NCBI RefSeq assembly: GCF_947381555.1
Contig: NZ_CANCWQ010000005.1
Span: 21,087-85,086, forward strand
From: Limosilactobacillus pulli
GTDB lineage: Bacteria > Bacillota > Bacilli > Lactobacillales > Lactobacillaceae
Length of the DNA: 64,000 nt
Direction of reading: 5' to 3'
Shown: piece by piece, positions 8,884 through 18,096 of the stretch
Position numbering within the stretch: the stretch's first letter is position 1
Layout: the number at the start of each line of letters is the position of its first letter
The notes under the pieces: model-generated
Database searches by the model: none
The model's input: the letters and a program-made list of their open reading frames with translations, nothing else
Told to the model about the DNA's origin: nothing
Position numbers and translations under genes: made by a program

Positions 8884-9483
8884 CTACATTTCCGTTCGAC
8901 CCTGAACTGCTCTGAACAAGGTTACCTCATCGGTATAGTCGATATTGGCACCGGCTGATAGTCCATGGGCCAGCCGTGTAACTCTGATTCCGGCTGGCTT
9001 AATCAGTTTGGCCAAGTATTGGGCCGTTGTCTCACCATCCAATGAGGCATTGGTGGCCACAATGATCTCCTTGACCGTTGTATCTTGCTGCAGTCGTTTA
9101 AGCAAGGCCGGAATATTGATATCCATTGGTCCGGTTCCCTCACTTGGCGAAATTGAGCCATGTAAAACATGGTAGAGACCATGGTATTCATGCATACGCT
9201 CCATGGCCATAATATCTTGAGAGTGCTCAACCACCAAAATCGTTGAGCGATCACGTGACTTATCTCTGCAAATTGGACATGGATCGTCTTCGGTAATAAA
9301 ACCGCAGATGCTGCAATAGTGCAGATCCTTTTTTACGCTGAGCAGCGACTTGGCAAAATCCTCAACGTCGCTTTGATCCATCCCCAGCGTATAAAAGGCC
9401 AGGCGAGTCGCGGTCTTTTCACCAATTCCCGGCAGTTTCATGTAACTGTCGATTAGTTTGGCGATTGGCTCAGGATACTGCAT
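8884..9483 (-). CDS. recR: Recombination protein RecR
   Basis: Works with RecF/RecO to load RecA at gaps. The 199 residues contain a helix-hairpin-helix (LPGIGEKTATRLAFY), a Cys4 zinc finger (CSICGFITEDDPCPIC) and a Toprim domain (ILVVEHSQDIMAMER). The start is the ATG at 9483, 7 bases after AAGGAGG; a TTG two codons upstream is too close to that site. It follows ybaB with a 12-base gap. Confidence 0.97.
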   Translation of the reverse strand: MQYPEPIAKLIDSYMKLPGIGEKTATRLAFYTLGMDQSDVEDFAKSLLSVKKDLHYCSICGFITEDDPCPICRDKSRDRSTILVVEHSQDIMAMERMHEYHGLYHVLHGSISPSEGTGPMDINIPALLKRLQQDTTVKEIIVATNASLDGETTAQYLAKLIKPAGIRVTRLAHGLSAGANIDYTDEVTLFRAVQGRTEM

Positions 9484-9495
9484 CGCCAAGCCTCC

Positions 9496-9804
9496 TTAAA
9501 TATTCAATCCCTTGGCATACTTGCCGAATTTCTGCTGCGTTGCGGCATCGACTTTTTCCAGTCCATCGTTGACGGCTGCCAAGACCAGGTCTGCCAGCAT
9601 GTCAACGTCATCTGGGTCAACGGCTTGTGGGTCAATCTGCAGGTCAGTCAGTTTCTTGTCACCGGTAAAGGTTGCCTTGACCAGCTCATCAGGTGAAACG
9701 CCTACAAATTCTTCTTTGGCCAGATTTTGCTGTTCTTCCATCATCTTTTGCTGCATCTTCTTGGCTTGCTTCATCATCTGCTGCATGTTCATTCCGCGCA
9801 TCAT
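9496..9804 (-). CDS. Nucleoid-associated protein, YbaB/EbfC family
   Basis: Small DNA-binding dimer, 102 residues. It begins MMRGMNMQQMMKQAKKMQQKM, the family's methionine-rich helix, and later has the conserved VVATFTGDKKLTDLQIDP-like core (here VKATFTGDKKL). The start is placed four codons inside the longest frame because AAAGGATGG overlaps the earlier ATG. It lies between dnaX and recR, the conserved dnaX-ybaB-recR order. Confidence 0.95.
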   Translation of the reverse strand: MMRGMNMQQMMKQAKKMQQKMMEEQQNLAKEEFVGVSPDELVKATFTGDKKLTDLQIDPQAVDPDDVDMLADLVLAAVNDGLEKVDAATQQKFGKYAKGLNI

Positions 9805-9836
9805 AGTATCATCCATCCTTTATCTATTATTATGGT

Positions 9837-11570
9837 TTAATTATCTTCTATTTTTACCAGATCGCCAAACATTTGCCTAGCTTTATCAACGATGGGATCT
9901 TTTTTCTCATTAGCTGTCGGCTGAACCGGAGCTGCTTTTTTATCGGTTCCGGTTGTTTTGCCCTTATTCAGGTAGCCATGCTCAACCAGATAGTTGTGTC
10001 GGATTTTTGGCCATTGATCCATCGGTACGAAAGCCACGCGCATCTCATTGCCAGACAAACGCTGCAGGCCGGCTTCCATATCAGCCGCCAGACTGCCGCT
10101 ATTGGCTCGCTGCAGTAAAAAGCTGCTGTCAAATGAGACGACGACGCCTTCTGGACTGGCGGCAACTGGTTGCGACGTATTGATTAAAGCTCTTTGCGGC
10201 GTATCCAGCATGTTGAGCAGATCGCCCCAGATTTCCTGGAGACTGCGCAGATTCTGCTTGGTAGCATGTTCCAGAATCGGGTAAACACGATCCAGCTTTA
10301 GAACTGTCTTAGGCTGCGATCTAACTCCAGCCGCACTGTTTTGACGCCGGGCCGCTCGTGGCTGAGTTGCGACGCCATTTTGTCTTAGGCTGGCAATCGT
10401 TGACTGCAGCTGTTGAATCTCTTGCTGGAGATGACCGATTGTCTGGCTGATCTGCGGATCTACTTCACCGGTTTGAGCGGTCTTAGGTCGAATCTGACTT
10501 AATTTAACGGTCAGAACCTCCAAATAGACGTCCGGATGCGTCGTAAAGCGCATCTCTTCTTGAATCTCGTTTAACTCGTCAATCATTTGGTAAAGCTCAT
10601 CGGCACTGGCTGACTGGCTTAATTGCTGAAAATCGGCTTCCTTGAGTCCAGAACCGGCGACATTGACCAGCTGCGGTGATTCTTGATACAGCAGCACATC
10701 GCGAATAAACGAGATCAGATCTTCAATAAAGCGCTGACCATCTTTGCCCTGGTCCAAAATTTCTTTCATGGTGTGCAGAGCCGCTGCACTTTGATGCTCA
10801 GTAATCTCATCAAAATATTTTTTCAACAGCTGCTTGGTGACGCTGCCGGTAACCAAAAGCGCGTCATCCAGTTTGACTTGATTATCGCTAAACGACAGAA
10901 CCTGATCCAAAATACTTAATGCATCACGCATCCCGCCCTCGGCCGCATTGGCAATCACCCAGAGTGCGTCTTCTTCATACTGGGCATGCTTTTGATCCAA
11001 AATGTACCGCATTCTTTCAAAGGCATCCTGCGCTGAGATGCGGCGAAAGTCAAACCGCTGCACTCGACTGATGATCGTCAACGGAATCTTATGCGGCTCA
11101 GTGGTGGCCAAAATAAAGATTACATTCGCTGGCGGCTCTTCCAAAGTCTTTAACAGCGCGTTGAAGGCACCAGTTGAAAGCATATGCACCTCATCAATAA
11201 TATAGACCTTATAGTCGGCTTGGGTCGGTGCATACTTGGCCTTATCGCGAATATCGCGAATTTCTTCAACCCCATTATTGGAAGCAGCATCGATTTCAAT
11301 AACGTCTCCCAGCTGCCCGTTGGTGATTGCCCGACAGATCTCACATTCATTGCAAGGCTCACCGTCTTTTTGATGATGACAGTTGATGGCCTTGGCAAAG
11401 ATCTTGGCAGCAGAGGTCTTACCAGTTCCTCGTGGCCCGGCAAACAGATAGGCATGACTGATCTGATTGGTTATAATTGCGTTTTTAAGCGTCTGGGTAA
11501 CCACCTGCTGACCGACAATCTCGTCAAATCGCTGTGGCCGCCAGACCCGATAAAGCGCCTGATAGCTCAT
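9837..11570 (-). CDS. dnaX: DNA polymerase III subunits gamma and tau
   Basis: Clamp-loader ATPase of 577 residues. It has a P-loop (AGPRGTGKTSAAKI, about residue 45), a zinc module (CNECEIC), an acidic box (VYIIDEVHML) and the sensor segment LLKTLEEPPANVIFILATTEPHKIP. The C-terminal region carries a tau-like extension. A run of six A then G occurs near codon 545, but in a phase unlike the E. coli slippery heptamer, so I see no evidence for programmed frameshifting. Confidence 0.96.
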   Translation of the reverse strand: MSYQALYRVWRPQRFDEIVGQQVVTQTLKNAIITNQISHAYLFAGPRGTGKTSAAKIFAKAINCHHQKDGEPCNECEICRAITNGQLGDVIEIDAASNNGVEEIRDIRDKAKYAPTQADYKVYIIDEVHMLSTGAFNALLKTLEEPPANVIFILATTEPHKIPLTIISRVQRFDFRRISAQDAFERMRYILDQKHAQYEEDALWVIANAAEGGMRDALSILDQVLSFSDNQVKLDDALLVTGSVTKQLLKKYFDEITEHQSAAALHTMKEILDQGKDGQRFIEDLISFIRDVLLYQESPQLVNVAGSGLKEADFQQLSQSASADELYQMIDELNEIQEEMRFTTHPDVYLEVLTVKLSQIRPKTAQTGEVDPQISQTIGHLQQEIQQLQSTIASLRQNGVATQPRAARRQNSAAGVRSQPKTVLKLDRVYPILEHATKQNLRSLQEIWGDLLNMLDTPQRALINTSQPVAASPEGVVVSFDSSFLLQRANSGSLAADMEAGLQRLSGNEMRVAFVPMDQWPKIRHNYLVEHGYLNKGKTTGTDKKAAPVQPTANEKKDPIVDKARQMFGDLVKIEDN

Positions 11571-11660
11571 CTTAGCTGCTCCCTTTCTGATAAAAGTCCA
11601 TATTGTTTTTATTATACTAGCAAAAGCGTGCCAATTCGATTTAAAAAACGTTCAATGCAT

Positions 11661-11692
11661 AAAAAAAGCTGTGCGAGACAAGCCACACAGCG
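11661..11692 (-). terminator. Rho-independent terminator of the SRP RNA gene
   Basis: On the minus strand GCTGTG and CACAGC pair around a short loop and are followed by seven T. It lies directly downstream of the 4.5S RNA gene and upstream of dnaX. Confidence 0.8.
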
Positions 11693-11710
11693 GTTGATTT
11701 TTCAAAAAAA

Positions 11711-11789
11711 CATGGGGCACAAGCTGTAGCGAACTTAGTGCTGCTTCCTTCCGGACCTGACACGATTCGTAGGCACAACTTTGCCCCAT
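11711..11789 (-). ncRNA. ffs: Signal recognition particle 4.5S RNA (small bacterial type)
   Basis: The minus strand carries the universally conserved SRP core GTCAGGTCCGGAAGGAAGCA (11744-11764 region). The ends ATGGGGCA and TGCCCCAT pair, giving a single hairpin of about 79 nt. It lies upstream of dnaX and downstream of tadA, the typical Firmicute position. It binds Ffh for co-translational membrane targeting. Confidence 0.95.
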
Positions 11790-11844
11790 GACCTTACGGC
11801 AAATAATATCTTACACTATTTTGAATTTAAATGCCAGTCTTCAA

Positions 11845-12333
11845 TTAATTCTTTTGCTGAGCAGCTTTTTTTGCAGCCTTGCGCTCTTTACGAACACGTT
11901 TAAAGAACCGCTTCAGCATCTGCTGGCATTCGGTTTCCTTGACGCCTGACACAATCTCGACTTGATGATTAAGCCTTGAATCACTCAGCAGATGATACAG
12001 ACTGTCGACCGTTCCGGCTTTAGGGTTTTTGGCTCCATAATATAACGATCGGATTCTAGAGTTCATGATTGCGCCACTGCACATCATGCATGGCTCCAGC
12101 GTTACGTACAGATCACATTCTTCCAGCCGCCAGCTCTTAAGATACTCACAAGCTTCCATGATTGCCAGCATCTCAGCATGATAGGCAGCGTTTTGAAATT
12201 TTTCCCGCATGTTGTGACCGGCCCCGATTACCTCACCATGGTAAACGACTACCGCTCCGATCGGTACCTCATTTAATAATTCAGCTTGGTGAGCCTCAGC
12301 CAGTGCCATTTCCATATAATCTTCCGGTTGCAA
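11845..12333 (-). CDS. tadA: tRNA-specific adenosine deaminase
   Basis: Converts A34 to inosine in the anticodon of tRNA-Arg(ACG). The 162 residues contain the zinc/catalytic motif HAEMLAI and PCMMCSGAI. The predicted start is TTG at 12333, 7 bases after AAGGGAG. The window also holds a tRNA-Leu whose anticodon reads AAG (47959-48044), a possible second substrate. The C-terminus is lysine/arginine-rich (KRFFKRVRKERKAAKKAAQQ). Confidence 0.95.
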   Translation of the reverse strand: MQPEDYMEMALAEAHQAELLNEVPIGAVVVYHGEVIGAGHNMREKFQNAAYHAEMLAIMEACEYLKSWRLEECDLYVTLEPCMMCSGAIMNSRIRSLYYGAKNPKAGTVDSLYHLLSDSRLNHQVEIVSGVKETECQQMLKRFFKRVRKERKAAKKAAQQKN

Positions 12334-12474
12334 AATTTTTCTCCCTTATCAATTGTTATTAATCAGTGTATAATGGTTTTTGTGATTTTGCTACTGCATG
12401 AGTTATGAAGCAATCATCATTGAAAATAAAAATTTCCGCAGCATGTAGTAATGCCTCAATCCCTTATCAGCTAG

Positions 12475-12523
12475 CCACTACATGTTGTGCTAACATTTTG
12501 TAAGCATACATCATATGGTGCGT
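12475..12523. promoter_or_regulatory. Two NrdR-box-like palindromes upstream of nrdHEF
   Basis: CCACTACATGTTGTGC (12475-12490) and ACATCATATGGTGCG (12509-12523) each resemble the NrdR box ACACWATATATWGTGT. Their centres are about 33 bp apart, near three helical turns, as is usual for paired NrdR boxes. They lie just upstream of the -35 element of the nrd promoter. The family would repress ribonucleotide reductase when dATP is plentiful. Confidence 0.6.
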
Positions 12524-12529
12524 CAATGC

Positions 12530-12557
12530 TTGTAATTTCTTTATAACCCGCTATACT
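12530..12557 (+). promoter_or_regulatory. Promoter of nrdHEF
   Basis: TTGTAA (12530-12535), a 16-bp spacer and TATACT (12552-12557), about 43 bases before the nrdH ATG. Confidence 0.7.
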
Positions 12558-12599
12558 AGAAAACATTAAATCACGAAAAGCTAAAGGGGATTGAGATTC

Positions 12600-12821
12600 A
12601 TGATTACCGTTTTTTCTAAAAACAACTGCATTCAATGCAAGATGACCAAAATGTTTTTAACGCAGCACCACGTTGACTTTATTGAGCACAACATCGATGA
12701 GCATCCAGAATACGTTGATCAATTGAAAGCTGATGGTTTTAAGGCCACGCCTGTCATCAAGCTGCCAGATGGTCAATCCTTCACTGGTTTCCGTCCCGAC
12801 ATGCTCAAGCAATTGGCCTAA
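12600..12821 (+). CDS. nrdH: Glutaredoxin-like protein NrdH
   Basis: Electron donor for the class Ib ribonucleotide reductase. It has 73 residues with a thioredoxin-type redox pair, CIQC at about residues 11-14, and the FRPDML C-terminal motif typical of NrdH. The ATG at 12600 is preferred over a TTG three codons upstream because AAAGGGG would overlap the latter. First gene of nrdHEF; nrdI is not present here. Confidence 0.95.
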   Translation: MITVFSKNNCIQCKMTKMFLTQHHVDFIEHNIDEHPEYVDQLKADGFKATPVIKLPDGQSFTGFRPDMLKQLA

Positions 12822-12908
12822 CAGTCAATTATACTGCGTTATCTCCGGGGATCGTTCAATTATTTTGCGCGATGCCCGCTTTTTATTGCACTGAAAAGGA
12901 GTTATTCA

Positions 12909-15080
12909 ATGGCACTATCAGACATCGACCTTACCAAGGTAAAGTACTACGACCTCAACAATGAGCTCAACATTCCTAAAAACGGCCAGATTCAACTGGA
13001 CAAGGATCGCGAGGCATTAGAAGACTTCATCAAAGAAAACGTCGTGCTAAACACCAAGCATTTTTCCTCATTAAAGGAACGCTTTGACTGGCTGGAAGCA
13101 AATGACTACATCGAAACCGGCTTTATGCATAAGTATCGTTTCGAGTTTATCGAAGAGCTTTATGCCTATTTAAAGGCTCAGGATTTTCACTTTCATTCAT
13201 TTATGGCTGCCTATAAGTTCTATGCCCAATACGCGCTGCGGACCAATGACAAGGAATACTATCTGGAAAACTACATTGATCGCGTTGCCATGAATGCGCT
13301 GTTTTTGGCAGACGGCAATGAACAATTGGCCATGCAGCTGGCCGATGAACTGATTCACCAACGCTATCAGCCTGCCACGCCAACGTTTTTAAACGCTGGC
13401 CGCAAGCGTCGTGGCGAATTCGTCTCCTGTTTTGAGATTCAGGCAACTGATGACATGAACTCAATTGGCCGCACGATTAACTCTGCTCTGCAGCTTTCCA
13501 AAATCGGTGGTGGGGTCGGTATCAATCTTTCAAACCTGCGTGAGGCCGGTGCTCCAATCAAAAAGATCAAAGGCGCTGCCAGTGGGGTCGTTCCGGTTAT
13601 GAAGCTTTTGGAAGACTCATTCTCTTATTCCAATCAGCTTGGCCAGCGACAAGGTGCCGGTGTGGTTTACCTTAGCGTCTTCCACCCTGATATCGTGGCT
13701 TTTTTGTCTGCTAAGAAAGAAAACGCCGACGAAAAGATTCGGATCAAGACGCTATCGCTTGGAATTACCGTCCCTGACAAGTTTTATGAGCTGGTCGAAA
13801 GCAATCAGGACATGTATCTGTTCAGTCCTTATGATGTTGAACGAGTCTACGGCGTTCCTTTCTCATATGTTGATATTACTGCTGAATATGAAAACATGGT
13901 CGTAAACGATGCGATTACCAAATACAAGGTTAACGCGCGTGATCTGGAAGATGAGATCTCCAAGCTGCAGCAAGAATCAGGCTACCCATATATCGTCAAT
14001 CTGGATACCGTCAACCGTGCCAACCCAATTGATGGCAAGATCGTCATGAGCAACCTTTGTTCTGAGATTGCTCAGGTTCAACGCCCATCAATTGTCAACG
14101 ATGACCAGACGTTTGCCAAGCTGGGTACTGACGTCTCATGCAACCTGGGATCCACCAATATCGCCAACATGATGGAGTCACCAGACTTTGGCCGTTCCGT
14201 CAGTGCCATGGTACGTGGTTTGACCCATATTAGCGATATCGAGCATCTTGACGTTGTACCATCAATCGAGCACGGTAACGATATGGCCCATGCAATCGGT
14301 CTGGGGGCCATGGGACTGCATGGCTATCTGGCAAAACACCATATCCAATACGGCTCGCCAGTCGCCCTTGAGTTTACCAGCGTCTACTTCATGTTGCTCA
14401 ATTATTGGACAATCAAGGCTTCAAACGATATTGCCCGTGAGCGTCATGAAACGTTTGCCGAGTTTGAAAAGAGTACGTACGCAGATGGTTCTTATTTTGA
14501 CAAGTACGTCAGCCAAGACTGGGGTCCAAAGTCGGATGCCGTCAAGGAACTGTTTGATGGTATCTTCATCCCTGGCATTGAGGACTGGCAAGCACTTAAG
14601 GCTGCCGTTCAAAAAGATGGTCTTTACAATGCCTATCGTCTGGCCGTTGCTCCTAATGGCTCAACTTCATATATCGGCGACTCAACTTCCAGCCTGCACC
14701 CAATCATTAACCGGATTGAGGAACGTCAAGAAAAGATGATTGGTAAGATCTACTACCCTGCGCCATACCTCAGCAACGATACCATGTCATACTACAAGTC
14801 AGCCTACGACACTGATATGCGCAGCGTCATCGACACCTACGCAGCGGCTCAAGAGCACATTGACCAGTCACTGGCTATGACGCTGTTTATGCGCTCAACG
14901 ATTCCAGCTGGGATGTATGAATGGAAAAACGGCCGCACTGATAAAATGACTACACGCGACTTAAACATTCTACGCCATTATGCCTATCAAAAAGGCATCA
15001 AGTCCATCTACTACATTCGGACGTTTACCGATGATCAAGATGAGATCGGTGCCAACCAATGCGAAAGCTGCGTTATCTAA
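12909..15080 (+). CDS. nrdE: Class Ib ribonucleotide reductase, catalytic subunit
   Basis: Reduces ribonucleoside diphosphates to deoxy forms. The 723 residues lack an N-terminal ATP-cone, as in NrdE. Visible motifs are the active-site region CFEIQATDDMNSIGRTI, the NLGSTNIANMM-type finger loop with its Cys (SCNLGSTNI) and the C-terminal redox pair CESC in the last five residues. AAAAGGAG precedes the ATG. It follows nrdH by 87 bp and is followed by nrdF 42 bp later. Confidence 0.97.
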   Translation: MALSDIDLTKVKYYDLNNELNIPKNGQIQLDKDREALEDFIKENVVLNTKHFSSLKERFDWLEANDYIETGFMHKYRFEFIEELYAYLKAQDFHFHSFMAAYKFYAQYALRTNDKEYYLENYIDRVAMNALFLADGNEQLAMQLADELIHQRYQPATPTFLNAGRKRRGEFVSCFEIQATDDMNSIGRTINSALQLSKIGGGVGINLSNLREAGAPIKKIKGAASGVVPVMKLLEDSFSYSNQLGQRQGAGVVYLSVFHPDIVAFLSAKKENADEKIRIKTLSLGITVPDKFYELVESNQDMYLFSPYDVERVYGVPFSYVDITAEYENMVVNDAITKYKVNARDLEDEISKLQQESGYPYIVNLDTVNRANPIDGKIVMSNLCSEIAQVQRPSIVNDDQTFAKLGTDVSCNLGSTNIANMMESPDFGRSVSAMVRGLTHISDIEHLDVVPSIEHGNDMAHAIGLGAMGLHGYLAKHHIQYGSPVALEFTSVYFMLLNYWTIKASNDIARERHETFAEFEKSTYADGSYFDKYVSQDWGPKSDAVKELFDGIFIPGIEDWQALKAAVQKDGLYNAYRLAVAPNGSTSYIGDSTSSLHPIINRIEERQEKMIGKIYYPAPYLSNDTMSYYKSAYDTDMRSVIDTYAAAQEHIDQSLAMTLFMRSTIPAGMYEWKNGRTDKMTTRDLNILRHYAYQKGIKSIYYIRTFTDDQDEIGANQCESCVI

Positions 15081-15122
15081 TTTTTACTACCTCAATTAAG
15101 ACTAAAGGAGTTCAATTTAATA

Positions 15123-16142
15123 ATGAAGATTGAAAATTTCGTGCCAATCAAAAACTATAAGGCAATCAATTGGAATGAAGTCTCTGACATGATCGACAAA
15201 GCCACTTGGGAAAAACTGACTGAACAGTTCTGGCTAGATACGCGAATCCCGGTTTCCAACGATATGGACGACTGGCGTGAACTCGATGTTGATCATCAAT
15301 GGGTCGTTGGTCACGTATTTGGTGGTCTGACGCTTTTGGATACGCTGCAGTCCGAAGCTGGTCTGACCGCATTGAAAGAAAACGTCAAGACACCACATGA
15401 AACAGCTGTCTTAAACAACATTCAATTTATGGAGTCCGTACACGCCAAGTCCTACTCTACAATTTTTTCAACGCTGAATACGCCAGAAGAAATCGATGAG
15501 ATCTTTGACTGGTCTGACACCGAAGAATATCTGCAAAACAAGGCCACGCGGATTGGCAACATCTACCTTGATCCAAGCGTCAATCCATTGAAGAAAAAGG
15601 TTGCCAACGTCTTTTTGGAAACGTTCCTTTTCTACTCAGGCTTTTACACGCCACTTTACTATTTGGGCCACAACAAGCTTAACAACGTGGCAGAAATCAT
15701 CAAGCTGATCTTGCGTGATGAGTCAGTCCATGGTACCTACATCGGCTACAAGTTCCAAGTTGGCATGAAGGATCTGACCGAAAAGCAGCAGCAGGATATG
15801 AAAGATTGGATGTACAACTTCTTGTACGAGCTCTACGACAACGAAGAAAAGTATACTCACCTGCTGTACGACCAGGTTGGCTGGACTGATGATGTCTTGA
15901 CCTTTATTCGCTACAATGCCAACAAGGCTTTGATGAACCTGGGTCAAGATCCACTGTTCCCTGATACGGCCAGCGACGTTAACCCCGTTGTAATGAACGG
16001 AATCTCAACGACGACTTCCAACCATGACTTCTTTAGTCAAGTCGGCAACGGCTATCGACTGGGTGAAGTTGAAGCCATGAGCGACAGTGACTATCACGTT
16101 GCTGATCCAAACGCCGGCAAGAGCCTTAACGACAAAGACTAG
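15123..16142 (+). CDS. nrdF: Class Ib ribonucleotide reductase, radical-carrying subunit
   Basis: 339-residue beta subunit carrying the di-metal centre and tyrosyl radical. Metal-ligand regions are visible: QFMESVHAKSYS, ETFLFYSGFYTPLYYLG and ILRDESVHGTYIG. The ribosome binding site AAAGGAG is upstream. The gene ends the nrdHEF operon and is followed by a strong terminator. Confidence 0.97.
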   Translation: MKIENFVPIKNYKAINWNEVSDMIDKATWEKLTEQFWLDTRIPVSNDMDDWRELDVDHQWVVGHVFGGLTLLDTLQSEAGLTALKENVKTPHETAVLNNIQFMESVHAKSYSTIFSTLNTPEEIDEIFDWSDTEEYLQNKATRIGNIYLDPSVNPLKKKVANVFLETFLFYSGFYTPLYYLGHNKLNNVAEIIKLILRDESVHGTYIGYKFQVGMKDLTEKQQQDMKDWMYNFLYELYDNEEKYTHLLYDQVGWTDDVLTFIRYNANKALMNLGQDPLFPDTASDVNPVVMNGISTTTSNHDFFSQVGNGYRLGEVEAMSDSDYHVADPNAGKSLNDKD

Positions 16143-16156
16143 TTTTTACCAATCAA

Positions 16157-16195
16157 AAAACGTGCGAATGCTGAATGCATCCCGCACGTTTTTTA
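16157..16195 (+). terminator. Terminator after nrdF
   Basis: AAAAAACGTGCG pairs with CGCACGTTTTTT around a loop, with T6 on the plus strand and A-rich flanks that could also serve brnQ from the other side. Confidence 0.85.
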
Positions 16196-16210
16196 TTTAT
16201 ACGTTTGTTG

Positions 16211-17581
16211 CTAATCTTCACTGATTGCTGGAGAGGTCATCCATTCCTTGGCAAAATGGATAATCAAACCTAATGCCAGACCAGCGATGCCAAATGAAAG
16301 CCAGCCAAAGCCCAGACTGAAGAATGGGAAGAACTTGGCAGCAAAGCCAATCATTGCTTGAACGGCAACCGTATTATGCAAAATAGCCGGCGTTGCGTTC
16401 ATCATGTCAAAGAAGGCTGGAATCAAAGTAAAGCCCGTCGTAATGCGGTAAACCAGTGGATCGTTTTTGAAGAGCGGAGACATGATCCCCATGATGATCA
16501 GCGTAATTGCCAGCGGGTACAGGAACATCAAGATTGGCGTTGACCAGGCAATAATCTGGTCCAGACCCAAGTTGGCAACCAAGAAAGAAAGGCCACAGTT
16601 AAAACGCAAGAAGGCCTTGTAGGAAATCTTAGGGAAGCGACGATGGAAGTCTTGTGAGAAAGCAACAACCAGTCCCATTGCACTGGTCATGCAGGTCGTT
16701 GTTGCCAAAACAGTCAGAATTGCATCACCCGCCGTACCTAGGTAGTAATTGGCAATCTGTTCCAGCGTCGTACCACCGTTGTCTGCCATTTTAAAATGCG
16801 CCAAACTGGTAGCACCAAGCCAGATTAAAGCAATGTAGATCAAAGCAATCCCCGCAATTCCCAGTGCGCCACCTTTAGCAGTTGCCCAGGAAACGTCACG
16901 CTGACGCTTGATGTCCAGACCCTTGACGGCCGTGATAAACGTAATGCCGAATGCCAGGGCTGCCAGACAGTCCATCGTGTTGTAGCCTTGCAGAAAACCA
17001 TTGGTAAACGATGCATGACGGTAGGCAGAAGTGATAGCGGCCATGCCAGCGTGTCCCATTGGGCTGATAAATGCCATAAAGAAGATGATGAACATCAAGC
17101 CTAAAAACAGTGGATTAAGCATCTTACCGATCATATCGGTGATTTTACCTTCACGAGTGGAGAAGTAGTAGGTCAGACCAAAGAAGGCGGCTGAATAGAT
17201 TAAGATTCCCCATTTATTGGCACCAGCTGAAAGATGTGGTGCAATGCCGATTGCATAGGAAACGGTTGCCGTTCGTGGGGTTGCAAACAGTGGTCCCAAC
17301 GTTGCATGAACCAAAATCAAGAAAATAAGTGCATACCAGGCACCGTTGGGACGCGCCAGATCATAGATACCATTAGATCGCGTAATACTGATTGCCAATA
17401 AGGCCATCAATGGCAGGAGCACCCCTGAGATCAAAAAGCCACTTGCGGCACTAAACCAATGTGCACCAGCCATTTGTCCCAGGTGAACCGGAAAAATCAG
17501 ATTACCAGCCCCAAAGAGCATCCCAAAAATCAAGGATCCAATCAATAGCGTATTGCGAAAAGTCAGTTTGTTCGTATTCAT
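16211..17581 (-). CDS. brnQ: Branched-chain amino acid transporter (LIVCS family)
   Basis: Cation-coupled uptake of Leu, Ile and Val. The 456 residues form about 12 membrane segments. The N-terminal family signature GSLIFGMLFGAGNLIFPVHLG is present. The ATG at 17581 lies 10 bases after AAAGGGG; a TTG three codons upstream is less likely. A T-box leader upstream, with a probable valine specifier, links expression to branched-chain amino acid supply. Confidence 0.95.
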   Translation of the reverse strand: MNTNKLTFRNTLLIGSLIFGMLFGAGNLIFPVHLGQMAGAHWFSAASGFLISGVLLPLMALLAISITRSNGIYDLARPNGAWYALIFLILVHATLGPLFATPRTATVSYAIGIAPHLSAGANKWGILIYSAAFFGLTYYFSTREGKITDMIGKMLNPLFLGLMFIIFFMAFISPMGHAGMAAITSAYRHASFTNGFLQGYNTMDCLAALAFGITFITAVKGLDIKRQRDVSWATAKGGALGIAGIALIYIALIWLGATSLAHFKMADNGGTTLEQIANYYLGTAGDAILTVLATTTCMTSAMGLVVAFSQDFHRRFPKISYKAFLRFNCGLSFLVANLGLDQIIAWSTPILMFLYPLAITLIIMGIMSPLFKNDPLVYRITTGFTLIPAFFDMMNATPAILHNTVAVQAMIGFAAKFFPFFSLGFGWLSFGIAGLALGLIIHFAKEWMTSPAISED

Positions 17582-17654
17582 AAAAGTCAATCCCCTTTCA
17601 ATCAGTAAATAAGTTTTAAAAAGAGATCTTAGCTAAGATTTCGTGATCAACGGA

Positions 17655-17950
17655 AAATAAAAAGCGCCTTTTTCAAATCAGACCATGATTTGAAAAGGAC
17701 GCTTTTGCGTGTTACCACCTTTTTTTGCTCAACCGTCACCAATTGAGCCTCAACGCGTACGTGTTCATACGCTGGCGCGATCACGGGCGCACCCGTCCGA
17801 CACTTCTTACGTCGCATCGGCCACTCACCGGCTACTTTCCAGTTATGGCTCCTGTCCCCGCTCACACTTCATCGGGGTCGCTGATCAGTCAGCCATAACC
17901 TTACTCTCCGGATCACTGTGTTTTGTTCCGTTGATTAACTTGTTTAATAC
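17655..17950 (-). promoter_or_regulatory. T-box leader, probably tRNA-Val responsive, controlling brnQ
   Basis: Minus strand. The T-box sequence AGGTGGTAACACGC (17707-17730 region) is followed by a strong terminator with arms AAAAGCG...CGCTTTT (17659-17706). In stem I, CCGG arms enclose an internal loop with AGTA on the 5' side and GGAAAGTAG on the 3' side. Compared with the well-studied glyQS leader (GAAAGGCA), the specifier is GTA, valine, at 17835-17833. TGGT in the T-box bulge suits a tRNA with discriminator A. Low uncharged tRNA would permit termination; uncharged tRNA-Val would permit brnQ expression. Confidence 0.85.
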
Positions 17951-18008
17951 GCTAAGGCATAGCTGAGAATTTGTCAATCTATTTCTCATGTTTTTTTAAT
18001 TATAATCA

Positions 18009-18041
18009 AAAAAGACGGTCGTGGATCCGCAACCGTCTTTT
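18009..18041 (-). terminator. Terminator of adhE
   Basis: GACGGTTGCGG...CGACCGTC-type stem (arms GACGGT/ACCGTC) followed by T6 on the minus strand. Confidence 0.8.
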
Positions 18042-18096
18042 AAAGTTGAGAATTTAAGTTGAGAAAATTAATTGAGGATAATCAGAAAACTTTAAA

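Noticed and set aside
9837..9960. Run of six A then G in dnaX, resembling a programmed frameshift site
   Set aside because: The phase is AAA AAA G, not A AAA AAG, and the site is within about 35 codons of the stop, so a shift would not yield a gamma-like product.
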